DNA from: Roseovarius sp. A-2
GTDB taxonomy: Bacteria > Pseudomonadota > Alphaproteobacteria > Rhodobacterales > Rhodobacteraceae
Length of the DNA: 64,000 bases
Assembly (NCBI RefSeq): GCF_002072155.1
Contig: NZ_BDIY01000003.1
Coordinates: 1-64,000, forward strand
Direction: 5' to 3'
A program made the translations under genes and the position numbers. Under the pieces are notes generated by a model, which was given only the letters and a program-made list of their open reading frames with translations, had not been told where the DNA came from and made no database searches. Within the stretch, counting starts at the first letter, position 1. Every line of letters begins with the position of its first letter. Shown in pieces: positions 8,000-16,993 of this stretch.

Positions 8000-9316
8000 C
8001 TAGAGCTTGCCCTCATCCTCGAAGATGATGGTCCAGTCCTCGACCAGCGCATCGAGCGCCTCCTGCGCCGTGCCGCTGCCTGCGATCACGTAATTGTGGA
8101 CGTGATCCTGCATCGACAGCAACAGATCGGCATAGGCCGGTTCCGCCCAGAAATCCTTGACGATGGCCATCGAGTCCAGGAACGTCTGCGCGTAGGGCTG
8201 GCTACTGGCAAAGCCGGGGTCTTCGACCACCGCATTCAGCGCCGAATAGCCGCCCGATTCCCACCATTTCTGCTGCACCTCGGGCTGCGCGAACCACTTG
8301 ATGTATTCAAGCGCCGCGTCCTGCTTCTCGGAATAGGCGACGACCGAAATCCCTTGCCCGCCAAGCTGCGCGAAATGCCCACCGGGCCCTGCCGGATTGG
8401 GGAAATAGCCCGATTTGCCGCCGCCGACATTGGGATCGGCCTCGACCCCCGGCCAGATGAAGGCAAAGTTCATCTGAAGCGCCACCTGCCCGGATTTGTA
8501 GGCGTCGATATTCTCGCCCATATACCAGTTGGACGAGCCCGGCGGCGTGCAGCAGTCATAAAGCGCCTTGTAGAATTCCAGCCCCGCCACCGCGCCTGCC
8601 GAATTGATATAGCCGTCCAGATCATAGGGGTTGTCGGGATTGTCGTATTCGAACCCGTAATTATAGAGCGCGTTGGTCACGCCCATTGTGATCCCCTCCG
8701 AGCCACGCTCGGTATAGATCGCGGCACCGTAGACCGTGGTGCCGTCGATCTCGCGGCCCTGAAAGAACTCGGCGATATCCTTGAGTTCCTCAAGCGTGTT
8801 CGGTGCATCAAGCGCGCGGCCGTGTTTTTCCTGGAACTCGGCCTGCAACTCGGGTCGCTCGAACCAGTCCTTGCGGTAGGTCCAGCCGACCACGTCGCCA
8901 AAGGCCGGCAACGCCCAGTAATTCGGCGTACCCTTGGGCCATTCCGAATAGCCGGTGACGGTGGCGGGGATGAAATCCGCCATGTCGATGCCTTCCTGCG
9001 CGAAGAAATCATTGAGCTTGACGTAATGCCCGCTTTCCGCCGCGCCGCCGATCCATTGGCTGTCGCCGATCATCAGGTCGCAGAGCTGTCCGCCTGAATT
9101 CAGCTCGTTCAGCATCCGGTCGGCGAAATTGGGCCAAGGCACGAATTCGAAACCCATGTCATGCCCGCTCTGCGCCTCGAAATCCTTGCTCAACTCGACC
9201 AGCGCGTTGGCCGGATCCCAGGCCGCCCAGCACAGTGTCAGGTCTTCGGCCTGTGCCGCCGGTGCGGTGCCGACGGTGAGCGCCGCCGCTGCGGTCAATG
9301 CGAGTGTGCTTTTCAT
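8000..9316 (-). CDS. ABC importer substrate-binding protein (CUT1 type)
   Basis: A 438-residue periplasmic protein with a signal peptide (MKSTLALTAAAALTVG to about AQA at 23). It begins the mature chain with LTLCWAAWDPANALVELSKD, typical of MalE-like binding proteins. Aromatic residues (W, Y, F) are frequent, as in polyol and sugar binders. It is clearly shorter than what I recall for rhizobial GlpV, so glycerol is not assured. GGGAGGAG precedes the start. It is the first gene of the importer operon under a LacI-type regulator. Given the dihydroxyacetone kinase at the operon end, a triose or polyol substrate is the best guess. Confidence 0.85.
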   Translation of the reverse strand: MKSTLALTAAAALTVGTAPAAQAEDLTLCWAAWDPANALVELSKDFEAQSGHDMGFEFVPWPNFADRMLNELNSGGQLCDLMIGDSQWIGGAAESGHYVKLNDFFAQEGIDMADFIPATVTGYSEWPKGTPNYWALPAFGDVVGWTYRKDWFERPELQAEFQEKHGRALDAPNTLEELKDIAEFFQGREIDGTTVYGAAIYTERGSEGITMGVTNALYNYGFEYDNPDNPYDLDGYINSAGAVAGLEFYKALYDCCTPPGSSNWYMGENIDAYKSGQVALQMNFAFIWPGVEADPNVGGGKSGYFPNPAGPGGHFAQLGGQGISVVAYSEKQDAALEYIKWFAQPEVQQKWWESGGYSALNAVVEDPGFASSQPYAQTFLDSMAIVKDFWAEPAYADLLLSMQDHVHNYVIAGSGTAQEALDALVEDWTIIFEDEGKL

Positions 9317-9384
9317 TCCGAAACTCCTCCCAAGAGTGATGTCGCAGCCTCCTCGCAGCGACTCGGTAGTAAAATCTTCTTAGG

Positions 9385-9430
9385 TGACGCACGTGCATCA
9401 AAGCAAGAAAAATCTGAGGCACGTGCCTCA
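9385..9430. promoter_or_regulatory. two LacI-type operators, 30 bp apart
   Basis: TGAGGCACGTGCCTCA at 9415-9430 is a perfect 16-bp palindrome with a central CG, as LacI-family sites usually have. TGACGCACGTGCATCA at 9385-9400 matches it at 14 of 16 positions. Their starts are exactly 30 bp apart, near three helical turns. They sit between the divergent binding-protein gene (start 9316) and the lacI-type gene (start 9496), so one repressor could control both. Confidence 0.8.
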
Positions 9431-9495
9431 AATACCTTGCATGATGCCGAAATATTGCCGAAATTGGATCAGATTGAGGGAGGAAATACAGACAG

Positions 9496-10569
9496 ATGCG
9501 CCCGACGACCAAAGATTTGGCCCGCGAGGCTGGGGTGAGTCGCGCCACCGTGGACCGCGTGCTCAATGGCCGCCCCGGCGTGCAGGAAAAGACCGTCAGA
9601 GCGGTGCAGGACGCCATTGCCCGGCTCGGTTTCGAGCGCAACCTCTCGGCGGCCAATCTCGCCAAGCGGCGGGTCTACCGATTCGATTTCCTGTTGCCGC
9701 GCGAGGGCGGCGAGTTTCTGGCCGAACTCGAGACGCAAATCCGCGACCACGGCCAGCAGATGCGCGCCGACAGCGTCGAGATCCGCGCCCGCCGTGTGCT
9801 CGAGCGCGATCCGCATCAGGTGGTGGCCACCCTTGCCGCGCTCTCGCCCGACGAGGTGGACGGCGTGGCGATCATGGCCTCTGAAAGCCCGCAGGTCCGC
9901 GACGCCACCCTGCGCCTGAACGAGCGGGGCATCCACGTGGTGCAGTTCATCTCGGGCCAGCACGGCGTGCGGCCCTTCGATTTCGTGGGCATCGACAACC
10001 ATGCCGCCGGGGCCACGGCGGCGCGGCTGCTTGGCGGGTTCTGCAACCGCCTGCAGGGCCATGTCCTCGTGATCACCGAATCAATGAATTCGCTCGACAG
10101 CGCTGAGCGGCGGCTCGGCTTTGATCATGTGCTGAACACGCGGTTCGCGGAGCTTGCCGCCCTGCCCACGCTGGAGACCCATGGCGATCCGGCGCGCGCG
10201 CGGACCATCGTCGCCGCCGCCTTTCGCAATTTTCCCGATATCGTCGGGGTCTATGTCATGAGTTCCGAGGCCGCCGCGCCGCTCGACGCGATCCTGCGCC
10301 ATGACCGGCACGCGCAGTTGACGATCATCGCCCATGAGCGAACCGAGAGCACCCTCGACCTGCTGGAGCGTGACCGGCTGGATGCGCTGATCGTGCAAAA
10401 CCCTGGCCATGTGGTGCGCAGTGCGGTGCGACTGCTCAAAAGCCGTTGCGACGGCCGACAGCCGCTCGCCTCGCAGGACGATATCCGGATCGAGATCTTG
10501 CTGAAGGAGAATATCGGTGGTGCGCGGGTCCGGCAGACGCTTAGCGACCGTCAGCGCCCTGCGCCCTGA
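9496..10569 (+). CDS. LacI-family transcriptional regulator of the importer/kinase operon
   Basis: A 357-residue regulator. The N-terminal helix-turn-helix reads TTKDLAREAGVSRATVDRVL and continues with the hinge segment NLSAANLAKRR; the rest is a periplasmic-binding-protein-like sensor domain with EREST-type contacts near the C-terminus. It is divergent from the importer operon and its own promoter region holds two matched palindromes, so autoregulation and control of the importer are expected. Its last 29 bp overlap the 3' end of the convergent ABC exporter gene. The inducer is unknown. Confidence 0.9.
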   Translation: MRPTTKDLAREAGVSRATVDRVLNGRPGVQEKTVRAVQDAIARLGFERNLSAANLAKRRVYRFDFLLPREGGEFLAELETQIRDHGQQMRADSVEIRARRVLERDPHQVVATLAALSPDEVDGVAIMASESPQVRDATLRLNERGIHVVQFISGQHGVRPFDFVGIDNHAAGATAARLLGGFCNRLQGHVLVITESMNSLDSAERRLGFDHVLNTRFAELAALPTLETHGDPARARTIVAAAFRNFPDIVGVYVMSSEAAAPLDAILRHDRHAQLTIIAHERTESTLDLLERDRLDALIVQNPGHVVRSAVRLLKSRCDGRQPLASQDDIRIEILLKENIGGARVRQTLSDRQRPAP

Positions 10570-12319
10570 GCAGCCGTGCGTAAACACCGTCGCACGCAAC
10601 CAGATCGCCATGGCGGCCTTGTTCCACCAGCCGCCCGGCCTTGAGCACATGGATGCAATCGGCATCCGCGACAGAGGCGAGACGATGCGCCACCACGATG
10701 GTCGTGCGCCCCTTGGTCAGCCGCTGCAACGCCGACCTGATTCGCGCCTCGGTGCCCTGGTCGAGCGCGCTCGTTGCCTCGTCCAGAAGCAGGATCGGCG
10801 CATCGGTCAGAAAGGCCCGGGCAATCGCGATTCGCTGCCTCTGCCCGGCCGAGAGTTGTGCCCCACGGGGCCCGACCGGCGTATCACCCCGCTCGCGGAT
10901 CAACTCGGCGATCTCGGCATTCTCGGCGGCCTGCCGGATCTCGGCCTCGCTGGCATCGGGCCGGACGTAGCGGATGTTTTCCCGGATCGAATTGTCGAAG
11001 ATCACGATATCCTGCGCCACCACAGCAAAGGCCGCGCGCAGGGCCGGGATACGAAGGTTGCGGATCGGCGTGCCGCCGATGGTGATCTCCCCGCCCTGCA
11101 CATCGTAGAGCCGCGACAGCAGCGACAGCACCGTGGTCTTGCCCGCGCCGGTGGGCCCCACAATGGCCGAGACCTTGCCGCCCTCGAAGCGCACCGACAG
11201 CTCGTCGAAAAGCGGCTGATCGGCGTTATAGTCGAACCTGACGTTGTCGAACACGATATCGCCGCCGGTGTCAAACGCGCTCACCGCGTCCGGGGCATCG
11301 GTAATCGCAGGCCGCGTGTCCATCAGCGCGCGCAGCCGGTCGAGCACCACCATATGGGCCTGAAACTGCCCCAGATACTGCGCCAGAAGCCGCGCCGGAT
11401 CGAAGACCAGTACCAGCCCCAAAAGAAAGGTGATGATCGCCGCACCGTCCATGTCAAAGGACGGACTGAGCACCATGTAGCCGCCGCCGCCGATCACCAG
11501 CACATAGACTACCGCCGAGGACAGGTCGATCGACGGCATCACCAGCGCCTGCGCGCGTTGCAGGTTCAGCGACAGATCGCGCAGCTTGGCGGTGTCCTTT
11601 TCAAGCCGCGCCGCCTCGACCTCTTCCTGACCGGCGATCTTGACCGTGCGCATCGCGCCCACGGTTTCCTCGATCGCGCTCATATAGCCCCCAAGCGCGC
11701 GGTCGGTCTCGCCTTGCAGGGTTCTCACCCGCGCCGAAACGTGGTTCATCACCCAAACGATGACCGGCAGCACCAGAACGGCGGCGCCGAACAGAAGCGG
11801 GTTCATCCAGATCAGATAGGCCGAGACGATCACCACCGTCGCCGCATCGCGCAGCGCGTTCACGCTGGCCAGCCCGATGAAATGGCCGAGCGTCTGCGTC
11901 TGCATCACGATCCTTTGCAGGATCTCGCCGCTTCGGGTGCGGTCGAAATAGGCGAGGTCCAGCCGCAGCACATGGCCGATCAGGTCGCCCCGCATCTGGT
12001 GAATCGCGCCATTTGACACTGTCGCTGCGATCCGCGGCACCAGCCAGCCCATCGCTCCGCGCAGAACGAAAAGGCCGAAGACCGCCAGGCAGATCACCGC
12101 CAGTTCGCGCAGCGTGCCGTGCTCAAAAATCACCCGCAACCCGGTCTCGGTGATCGCGAGGAATTGCTGATAGACAACCCCCTGCACAAGGATCATTCCG
12201 AGGACCAGGATCAGCCAGGGCGCGCGCCGCCGCAGGTAGCGCCGCCAGAACCAGCGCAGGTTGGCGCGGTCCCGTGACGAGAGGGTCGGCGCTTCGGCGG
12301 TTTGGTCGGGCTTGGACAT
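10541..12319 (-). CDS. ABC exporter, fused membrane and ATPase domains (MsbA-like)
   Basis: A 592-residue half-transporter: six helices in about residues 30-320, then a nucleotide-binding domain with Walker A VGPTGAGKTTVLSLL, signature LSAGQRQRIAIARAF, Walker B ILLLDEATSALD and switch histidine in VVAHRLASV. It would work as a homodimer in the inner membrane exporting a lipid or hydrophobic compound. It is transcribed alone or with the downstream region only, and overlaps the convergent lacI gene by 29 bp. The substrate cannot be read from sequence. Confidence 0.88.
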   Translation of the reverse strand: MSKPDQTAEAPTLSSRDRANLRWFWRRYLRRRAPWLILVLGMILVQGVVYQQFLAITETGLRVIFEHGTLRELAVICLAVFGLFVLRGAMGWLVPRIAATVSNGAIHQMRGDLIGHVLRLDLAYFDRTRSGEILQRIVMQTQTLGHFIGLASVNALRDAATVVIVSAYLIWMNPLLFGAAVLVLPVIVWVMNHVSARVRTLQGETDRALGGYMSAIEETVGAMRTVKIAGQEEVEAARLEKDTAKLRDLSLNLQRAQALVMPSIDLSSAVVYVLVIGGGGYMVLSPSFDMDGAAIITFLLGLVLVFDPARLLAQYLGQFQAHMVVLDRLRALMDTRPAITDAPDAVSAFDTGGDIVFDNVRFDYNADQPLFDELSVRFEGGKVSAIVGPTGAGKTTVLSLLSRLYDVQGGEITIGGTPIRNLRIPALRAAFAVVAQDIVIFDNSIRENIRYVRPDASEAEIRQAAENAEIAELIRERGDTPVGPRGAQLSAGQRQRIAIARAFLTDAPILLLDEATSALDQGTEARIRSALQRLTKGRTTIVVAHRLASVADADCIHVLKAGRLVEQGRHGDLVACDGVYARLLRAQGADGR

Positions 12320-12382
12320 GCAGGCAGGGCCGTGGTTGGAAAGGCGCGCCCCCCCTCATAGAGGCAATCGCTGCCCGCGTCA

Positions 12383-13189
12383 TCACGGATAGCTGCGCGG
12401 CAGGTCCAGCAACTCGTCCAACTGCCGGGCTATCCAGCCACGCGGGATGAAATGGCCCCGCCCATGCACATCGAGCGCGATGCGCCCCTCGGCACAGTCC
12501 CAGGTGGTCCGGGCGAAGGTGTCGTGTTCGGTGATGCTCCATTCCCCGACGGATTGGCCCGCCCCGGAGCAGCCCATCCGCGCGCGCCACAGCCGGACCG
12601 GCCCGGTCGTCTCGCCATTCGGGCCAAAGGGGAAATCCATCACGGTGTCCGAGGTGCCATGGACGTGGCGCACCTCTCCCGGAGCCTCCGGGCAGGTCTC
12701 GTCCTGTCGCAGCGTGCCCGATACCGCCAGCAGCGCCGCCACCCCGTTCCCGCTCTCGCAGGCATAGCGCCAGGCCATGGCCGAGCCGTAGGAATAGCCC
12801 GAGACATAGATCCGGCTGCGGTCGATCGGATAACGTTTGGCCGCGTCCTCTATCACGGCACTGGCGAACGCCACGTCATCGGTCTGATCGGTCCAGAAAT
12901 CCCACGTCTTGCCCTGTCCGTTGGGCGCGAGCAGCAGAACCCCGCGCCGCCGCGTCGCCCCCGAGATGCGGCCATGTTTGACGATCAGCGTGCCCTGCCG
13001 CATCCAGCCGTGGAAATGCAACAGCACCGGAAGGGATGATGTGCCGTCCCATTCGTCGGGTTCCTTGACGTGATAGGAGCGTGCGCCAAGCGGGCAGGGC
13101 ACCTCGGCGTGACAGGCGGCGTGCTCCGGCCCGGAGGCGAACACGGTGACAGGCCAAAGAAGACACAGCAAGAACGGGATCAGGCGCAT
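12383..13189 (-). CDS. secreted alpha/beta-hydrolase esterase, LpqC / PHB-depolymerase-like
   Basis: A 268-residue protein with a signal peptide (MRLIPFLLCLLWPVTVFA). The fold and motifs match the LpqC/feruloyl-esterase family: HFHGWMRQG (oxyanion region), nucleophile Ser in GYSYGSAMAW, acid region near HGTSDTVMDF, and the catalytic His in HGRGHFIPRGW. Six or more cysteines suggest disulfides, in keeping with export. The start at 13189 is preferred because it begins the signal peptide and follows GGAG; a longer in-frame form adds 17 residues. It probably hydrolyses an ester such as a polyhydroxyalkanoate or aryl ester outside the cytoplasm. Confidence 0.8.
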   Translation of the reverse strand: MRLIPFLLCLLWPVTVFASGPEHAACHAEVPCPLGARSYHVKEPDEWDGTSSLPVLLHFHGWMRQGTLIVKHGRISGATRRRGVLLLAPNGQGKTWDFWTDQTDDVAFASAVIEDAAKRYPIDRSRIYVSGYSYGSAMAWRYACESGNGVAALLAVSGTLRQDETCPEAPGEVRHVHGTSDTVMDFPFGPNGETTGPVRLWRARMGCSGAGQSVGEWSITEHDTFARTTWDCAEGRIALDVHGRGHFIPRGWIARQLDELLDLPRSYP

Positions 13190-13252
13190 GGGCACTCCGG
13201 CAAACTTGGACCAAATTAACCGGAGTGCCTGAAATGTCATGTCACAAGCCTG

Positions 13253-16200
13253 TCAGGCACGCGGCATCGGCACCGCGTGCAGCATCGGCCCGGTCAGGAG
13301 CGCGATCGCCTCATGACGCATCAGCCCTGCAAAGGCAGCATCGTCGCTCCACAGACCGCCGGTATAGGTGCCGTAGGCGGGCAGGATCACCCGGTCGCTG
13401 TCGATCAGAAAGGCCGGGCGGCTGAGGCTGCGCCCGCGCAGGGCAAGCCGCGCCTTGGGGTGGTAATGGCCCGACACCTCGCCCGATTGCCCGGCCCGCG
13501 CGATATGGCGAAAGACCAGCGGCGGGTTGGGCAATTCTGCCATATGCGCGCCGCCCAGATCCACCGGGCCGGGATCGTGATTACCCTCGATCCAGACCCA
13601 GCGACGCCCGGCCTGCAACTTGGCGATCCACAGCTTCTCGGCGTCGGGCAGGGCATGGGCGGCGGCGCTGTCGTCGAAACTGTCGCCCAGGCAGATCACC
13701 GTGGCCGCCCCGGTACGGCGCAGATCCTCTTCCAGCCGGGTGAGGGTATCGCGCGTCTCGTAGGGGGGCAGGGGCGGTTCGCCCAATCGCGCGCGGCGTT
13801 CGGATTTTCCAAAATGCAGGTCCGACACACAGAGCAGGTTGCACGCCTCCCAGTATAGAGCGCCCGAGGGCAAGGCGGTAAGACCCGCGCCGGCGAGAGT
13901 AAAACTGTAACCGTCCATACCGCATTGGTGGCGCGGGCGGCGGGGAATGGCAAGGCCGGTCATCGCCCCCGGTCGACCGATGCCAGTCCCGCCGCCTGCA
14001 TCAGGCGCGCTTTCCTTGGCCAAGAGCCGCTCTTGGGCCGCACCGTTGATCGGGGTGCGCCCGGCCTCGAGAAAGAGCGGGGCCGCAAGCGGGCTCACGC
14101 GCTTGAGGCGGCGCAGAGTGATGCGGCCATTGATACGATTGAGCATCTCCTCGATGCGGCCGAAATCCACCAGCCCGCGCATCGCCTCGGCCTGCGTGAT
14201 GTCCAGCAGCAGGTGACCGGGGTCGTATTTCACCAGCGTGTCATAGAGGATATCGGACGAGATCGTGGTTTGCCTGCCATTCTTTCGCGCCTGCGGGCTG
14301 TTGCGTTGAATGAGCCCCGCGATGGTGGCCGAGGCGCGGAAGGTGCGTTTCATCACCGCATTGCCCATCAGCCAGCTTTCCAGCCCGTCGTGCAAGGTGT
14401 CGCGGGCAAAGATCGGGCCGGCATCGGTTAGCGGCTCCAGCCCCCAGATGAGCGTCGCGTAATCAGTCGAGACGAAGCCCAAGGGCGCAAGCCCCTCTGC
14501 CTCCATCCGCCTGGTGACCAGAAGGCCGAGGGTCTGCATCGCGTTTCGCCCGGCAAAGCCATAGATGCAGACATGCTCGCGGCCCTCATGCGGAAAGCTT
14601 TCGATCAGCAGGCGGCCGGCCTGCGGCATTTCCGAAAGGCTGCGCTGCAAGTTCAGCCAGTCGCGGATATGGGTGGGCAGGTCGGGCCAGTCGGGTTGAT
14701 TGAGGATTGCGAGAATGCGTTCAGAGAGTTGCGTCGAGGTGGCGAATTTGGTGCCCGTGAACGTGGCGATCTTGGGCGTGCGCCCGGGGTCGCGGCTGAC
14801 CTCGACGACCATTTCGCGCAGCGATTCAAAGCGCACGATCTGCCCGCCGATCAGGAAAGTGTCGCCGGGGCTGAGCGTGGCGGCGAAGCCTTCCTCGATC
14901 TCGCCTAAAGGCTTGCCTCCGCGCGCCCGGCGCATCCGCACCTTGAGCGTGTCGGTGTCCTGAATCGTGCCGATATTCATCCGGATCAGGCGTCGGCTGC
15001 GCGGATCGCGCAATTGCCAGAGGTCGTCGGGGCGCTGCTTCAGCCGCTGCCATTGGTCATAGGCTCTGAGCGCATAGCCCCCCGTGGCGCAGAACTCGAG
15101 GCAGGCGTCGAACTGCGCGCGGGTGAGCGTGGCATAGGCCCCGGCAGAGGCGACCTCGGTATATAGGTCATCCGCGTTGAACGGCCCCGCGCAGGCGCGG
15201 ATCAGGATATGCTGGCAGAGGACATCACGCGGCCCGTCCCCGCGCGGCGCGCCATCCAGATCGCGATCCTTGACCGCCTGCAACGCGGCCAGACATTCCA
15301 CCACCTCGAACCGGTTGGCGGGCACCAGGAGCGCCTTGGACGGCGCGTTATAGCGGTGATTGGCCCGCCCGATCCGCTGCACGAGGCGTTTGACGTTCTT
15401 TGGCGCGCCCACCTGAATGACCAGATCGACATCGCCCCAATCAAGCCCCAGATCTAGGCTGCCGGTGCAGACCACGGCGCGCAACTCGCCGCGCACCATC
15501 GCGCCCTCGACCCGCTCGCGCTGCACCCGGTCGAGGCTGCCGTGATGGATGCCGATGGGCAGCGCGTCCTCGTTGGCGAGCCAGAGGTTGCGAAAGAAGA
15601 TCTCGGCCTGCGCGCGGGTGTTGTGGAAAATCAGCGTGGTCTTGTGACGGCGCAGCTGATCCAGAACGGCGGGGATTGCATAGGCAGCCCCGCCGCCGGA
15701 CCACGGCGGAGCCTCGGCCGTTTCCAGCATGGCGATATCGGGATCGGGCCCGGGATCGGCGCGCAGGATGTCGCAAGGGTGATCGCGATGCGCCATGAAG
15801 CGGGCCAGGGCAGGCGGGTCCTCGACCGTGGCCGACAGTCCGACGCGTCGCATCCCGGGGCAAAGTGCGTGCAGACGTGAGAGCGCCAGCATCAGCTGAT
15901 CGCCGCGTTTCGATTCGGCCAGGCTGTGCACCTCGTCCACCACCACGCGTTTCAGCCCGGCAAAGATGCGCGGCGCGTCTTCGTAAGAGGTCAGCAGCGC
16001 CAGGCTCTCGGGGGTGGTGAGCAGGATATGCGGCGGGTCGGCACGTTGGCGACGCTTGGCATGGGACGAGGTATCGCCGGTGCGATCCTCGATCCGGATG
16101 GCCAAGCTCATCTCCGCGACCGGCCGCGTCAGGTTGCGCCGGATATCCGCCGCCAGCGCCTTTAAGGGCGAGATATAGAGCGTGTGCAGCCCGGCGTGAT

Positions 16201-16381
16201 CGGCCTGCGCCAGATCGGTCAGCGTCGGCAGGAACCCCGCCAGCGTCTTGCCGCCGCCGGTGGGCGCGATCAACAGCGTTGCGGGGTCTTCGGCGCGGGC
16301 GAGCATCTCGGCCTGATGCGGATGCAATCGCCAGCCGCGCGCGGCGAACCAGTGATCGAGGGGGGCGGGCAGGGCGGACAT
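13253..16381 (-). CDS. ligase-associated DEXH-box helicase fused in frame to PdeM metallophosphoesterase
   Basis: A 1042-residue chain made of two proteins that are normally separate. Residues 1-790 are an Lhr-like DNA helicase: Walker A APTGGGKT (39-46), VVVDEVHS with DEVH at 149-152, SATVEDP near 184 and VQRIGRANHR near 334. Residues 822-1042 are a calcineurin-like phosphoesterase: SDLHFGK (Asp854, His856), GDSFD (899), GNHD (933) and GHYH (971). Both belong to a DNA-repair set that travels with ATP-dependent ligases. Residues 791-821 are out-of-frame former helicase tail: reading it with two extra bases restores a normal end, RLMQAAGLASVDRGR then TGA, overlapping the ATG at 13963. Either a real recent fusion or a sequencing/assembly error. 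Confidence 0.85.
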   Translation of the reverse strand: MSALPAPLDHWFAARGWRLHPHQAEMLARAEDPATLLIAPTGGGKTLAGFLPTLTDLAQADHAGLHTLYISPLKALAADIRRNLTRPVAEMSLAIRIEDRTGDTSSHAKRRQRADPPHILLTTPESLALLTSYEDAPRIFAGLKRVVVDEVHSLAESKRGDQLMLALSRLHALCPGMRRVGLSATVEDPPALARFMAHRDHPCDILRADPGPDPDIAMLETAEAPPWSGGGAAYAIPAVLDQLRRHKTTLIFHNTRAQAEIFFRNLWLANEDALPIGIHHGSLDRVQRERVEGAMVRGELRAVVCTGSLDLGLDWGDVDLVIQVGAPKNVKRLVQRIGRANHRYNAPSKALLVPANRFEVVECLAALQAVKDRDLDGAPRGDGPRDVLCQHILIRACAGPFNADDLYTEVASAGAYATLTRAQFDACLEFCATGGYALRAYDQWQRLKQRPDDLWQLRDPRSRRLIRMNIGTIQDTDTLKVRMRRARGGKPLGEIEEGFAATLSPGDTFLIGGQIVRFESLREMVVEVSRDPGRTPKIATFTGTKFATSTQLSERILAILNQPDWPDLPTHIRDWLNLQRSLSEMPQAGRLLIESFPHEGREHVCIYGFAGRNAMQTLGLLVTRRMEAEGLAPLGFVSTDYATLIWGLEPLTDAGPIFARDTLHDGLESWLMGNAVMKRTFRASATIAGLIQRNSPQARKNGRQTTISSDILYDTLVKYDPGHLLLDITQAEAMRGLVDFGRIEEMLNRINGRITLRRLKRVSPLAAPLFLEAGRTPINGAAQERLLAKESAPDAGGGTGIGRPGAMTGLAIPRRPRHQCGMDGYSFTLAGAGLTALPSGALYWEACNLLCVSDLHFGKSERRARLGEPPLPPYETRDTLTRLEEDLRRTGAATVICLGDSFDDSAAAHALPDAEKLWIAKLQAGRRWVWIEGNHDPGPVDLGGAHMAELPNPPLVFRHIARAGQSGEVSGHYHPKARLALRGRSLSRPAFLIDSDRVILPAYGTYTGGLWSDDAAFAGLMRHEAIALLTGPMLHAVPMPRA

Positions 16382-16431
16382 GACCGCAAACCTAGGCGCG
16401 ATGCCGCGCAAGGCAAAGGCTCAGGCGCGCC

Positions 16432-16953
16432 TCACATCCACCAGCGCAGCCGGTCATGCCGCGCCAGCCAGCCTCCGATGCTGAAATGATCGCGCCGAAT
16501 CAGCAGCACCAGCGCGATGAACGCGCCCAGCACGGCCAGATCGATCACCTGATTGCGGTTGACCGGAAAGCCCCGGTCATTCACCGCGAAGGGATCGAAA
16601 AACCCTTCCCACCGGCGGGTCACGGTAAAGAAATGCATCACCAGCAGGCTGCCATAGCTGAGATAGCGAAACAGCCCGACCGCCACCAGCACGCAGAGCG
16701 CGATCTGCACACCGCCCAGCATGTAGACTTGCATCAGGCTCACATCCACGTCATCGAAATGCCGCGCGAGGTTCTGGTATTGCGCGGGCGTGATCACCTT
16801 GTGCGCGGCCCACAGAAAGATGAACCACGCAAGCCCGAGCCGCATCACCAGTAGTGCCAGTCCGTCCAGCTTGTCCTGCGGCGACAGGACGATCTTGTCG
16901 TTCAACGCCATCTCGTAAGACCCCCGTTCCGAATACCCTCTGGCTAACGGCAT
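16432..16953 (-). CDS. DoxX-like integral membrane protein of unknown function
   Basis: A 173-residue protein with about four hydrophobic segments (near 30-50, 75-100, 100-115 and 137-155). The N-terminal part LVMRLGLAWFIFLWAAHKV resembles DoxX/DUF417-type membrane proteins, but I do not recognise a specific family. The start at 16953 has AGGAG upstream but with a short gap; a second ATG at 16911 (MALNDK) gives 159 residues and may be the true start. It stands alone between the helicase fusion and a monooxygenase-like gene. Confidence 0.7.
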   Translation of the reverse strand: MPLARGYSERGSYEMALNDKIVLSPQDKLDGLALLVMRLGLAWFIFLWAAHKVITPAQYQNLARHFDDVDVSLMQVYMLGGVQIALCVLVAVGLFRYLSYGSLLVMHFFTVTRRWEGFFDPFAVNDRGFPVNRNQVIDLAVLGAFIALVLLIRRDHFSIGGWLARHDRLRWWM

Positions 16954-16993
16954 AATCTCCTGCGATCAAATCACGGCTTGGCGAGAGATTATG

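Noticed and set aside
7991-9097. Open frame of 368 codons on the plus strand opposite the ABC binding protein
   Set aside because: Antisense shadow of a well-supported periplasmic binding protein; no ribosome site and no family resemblance.
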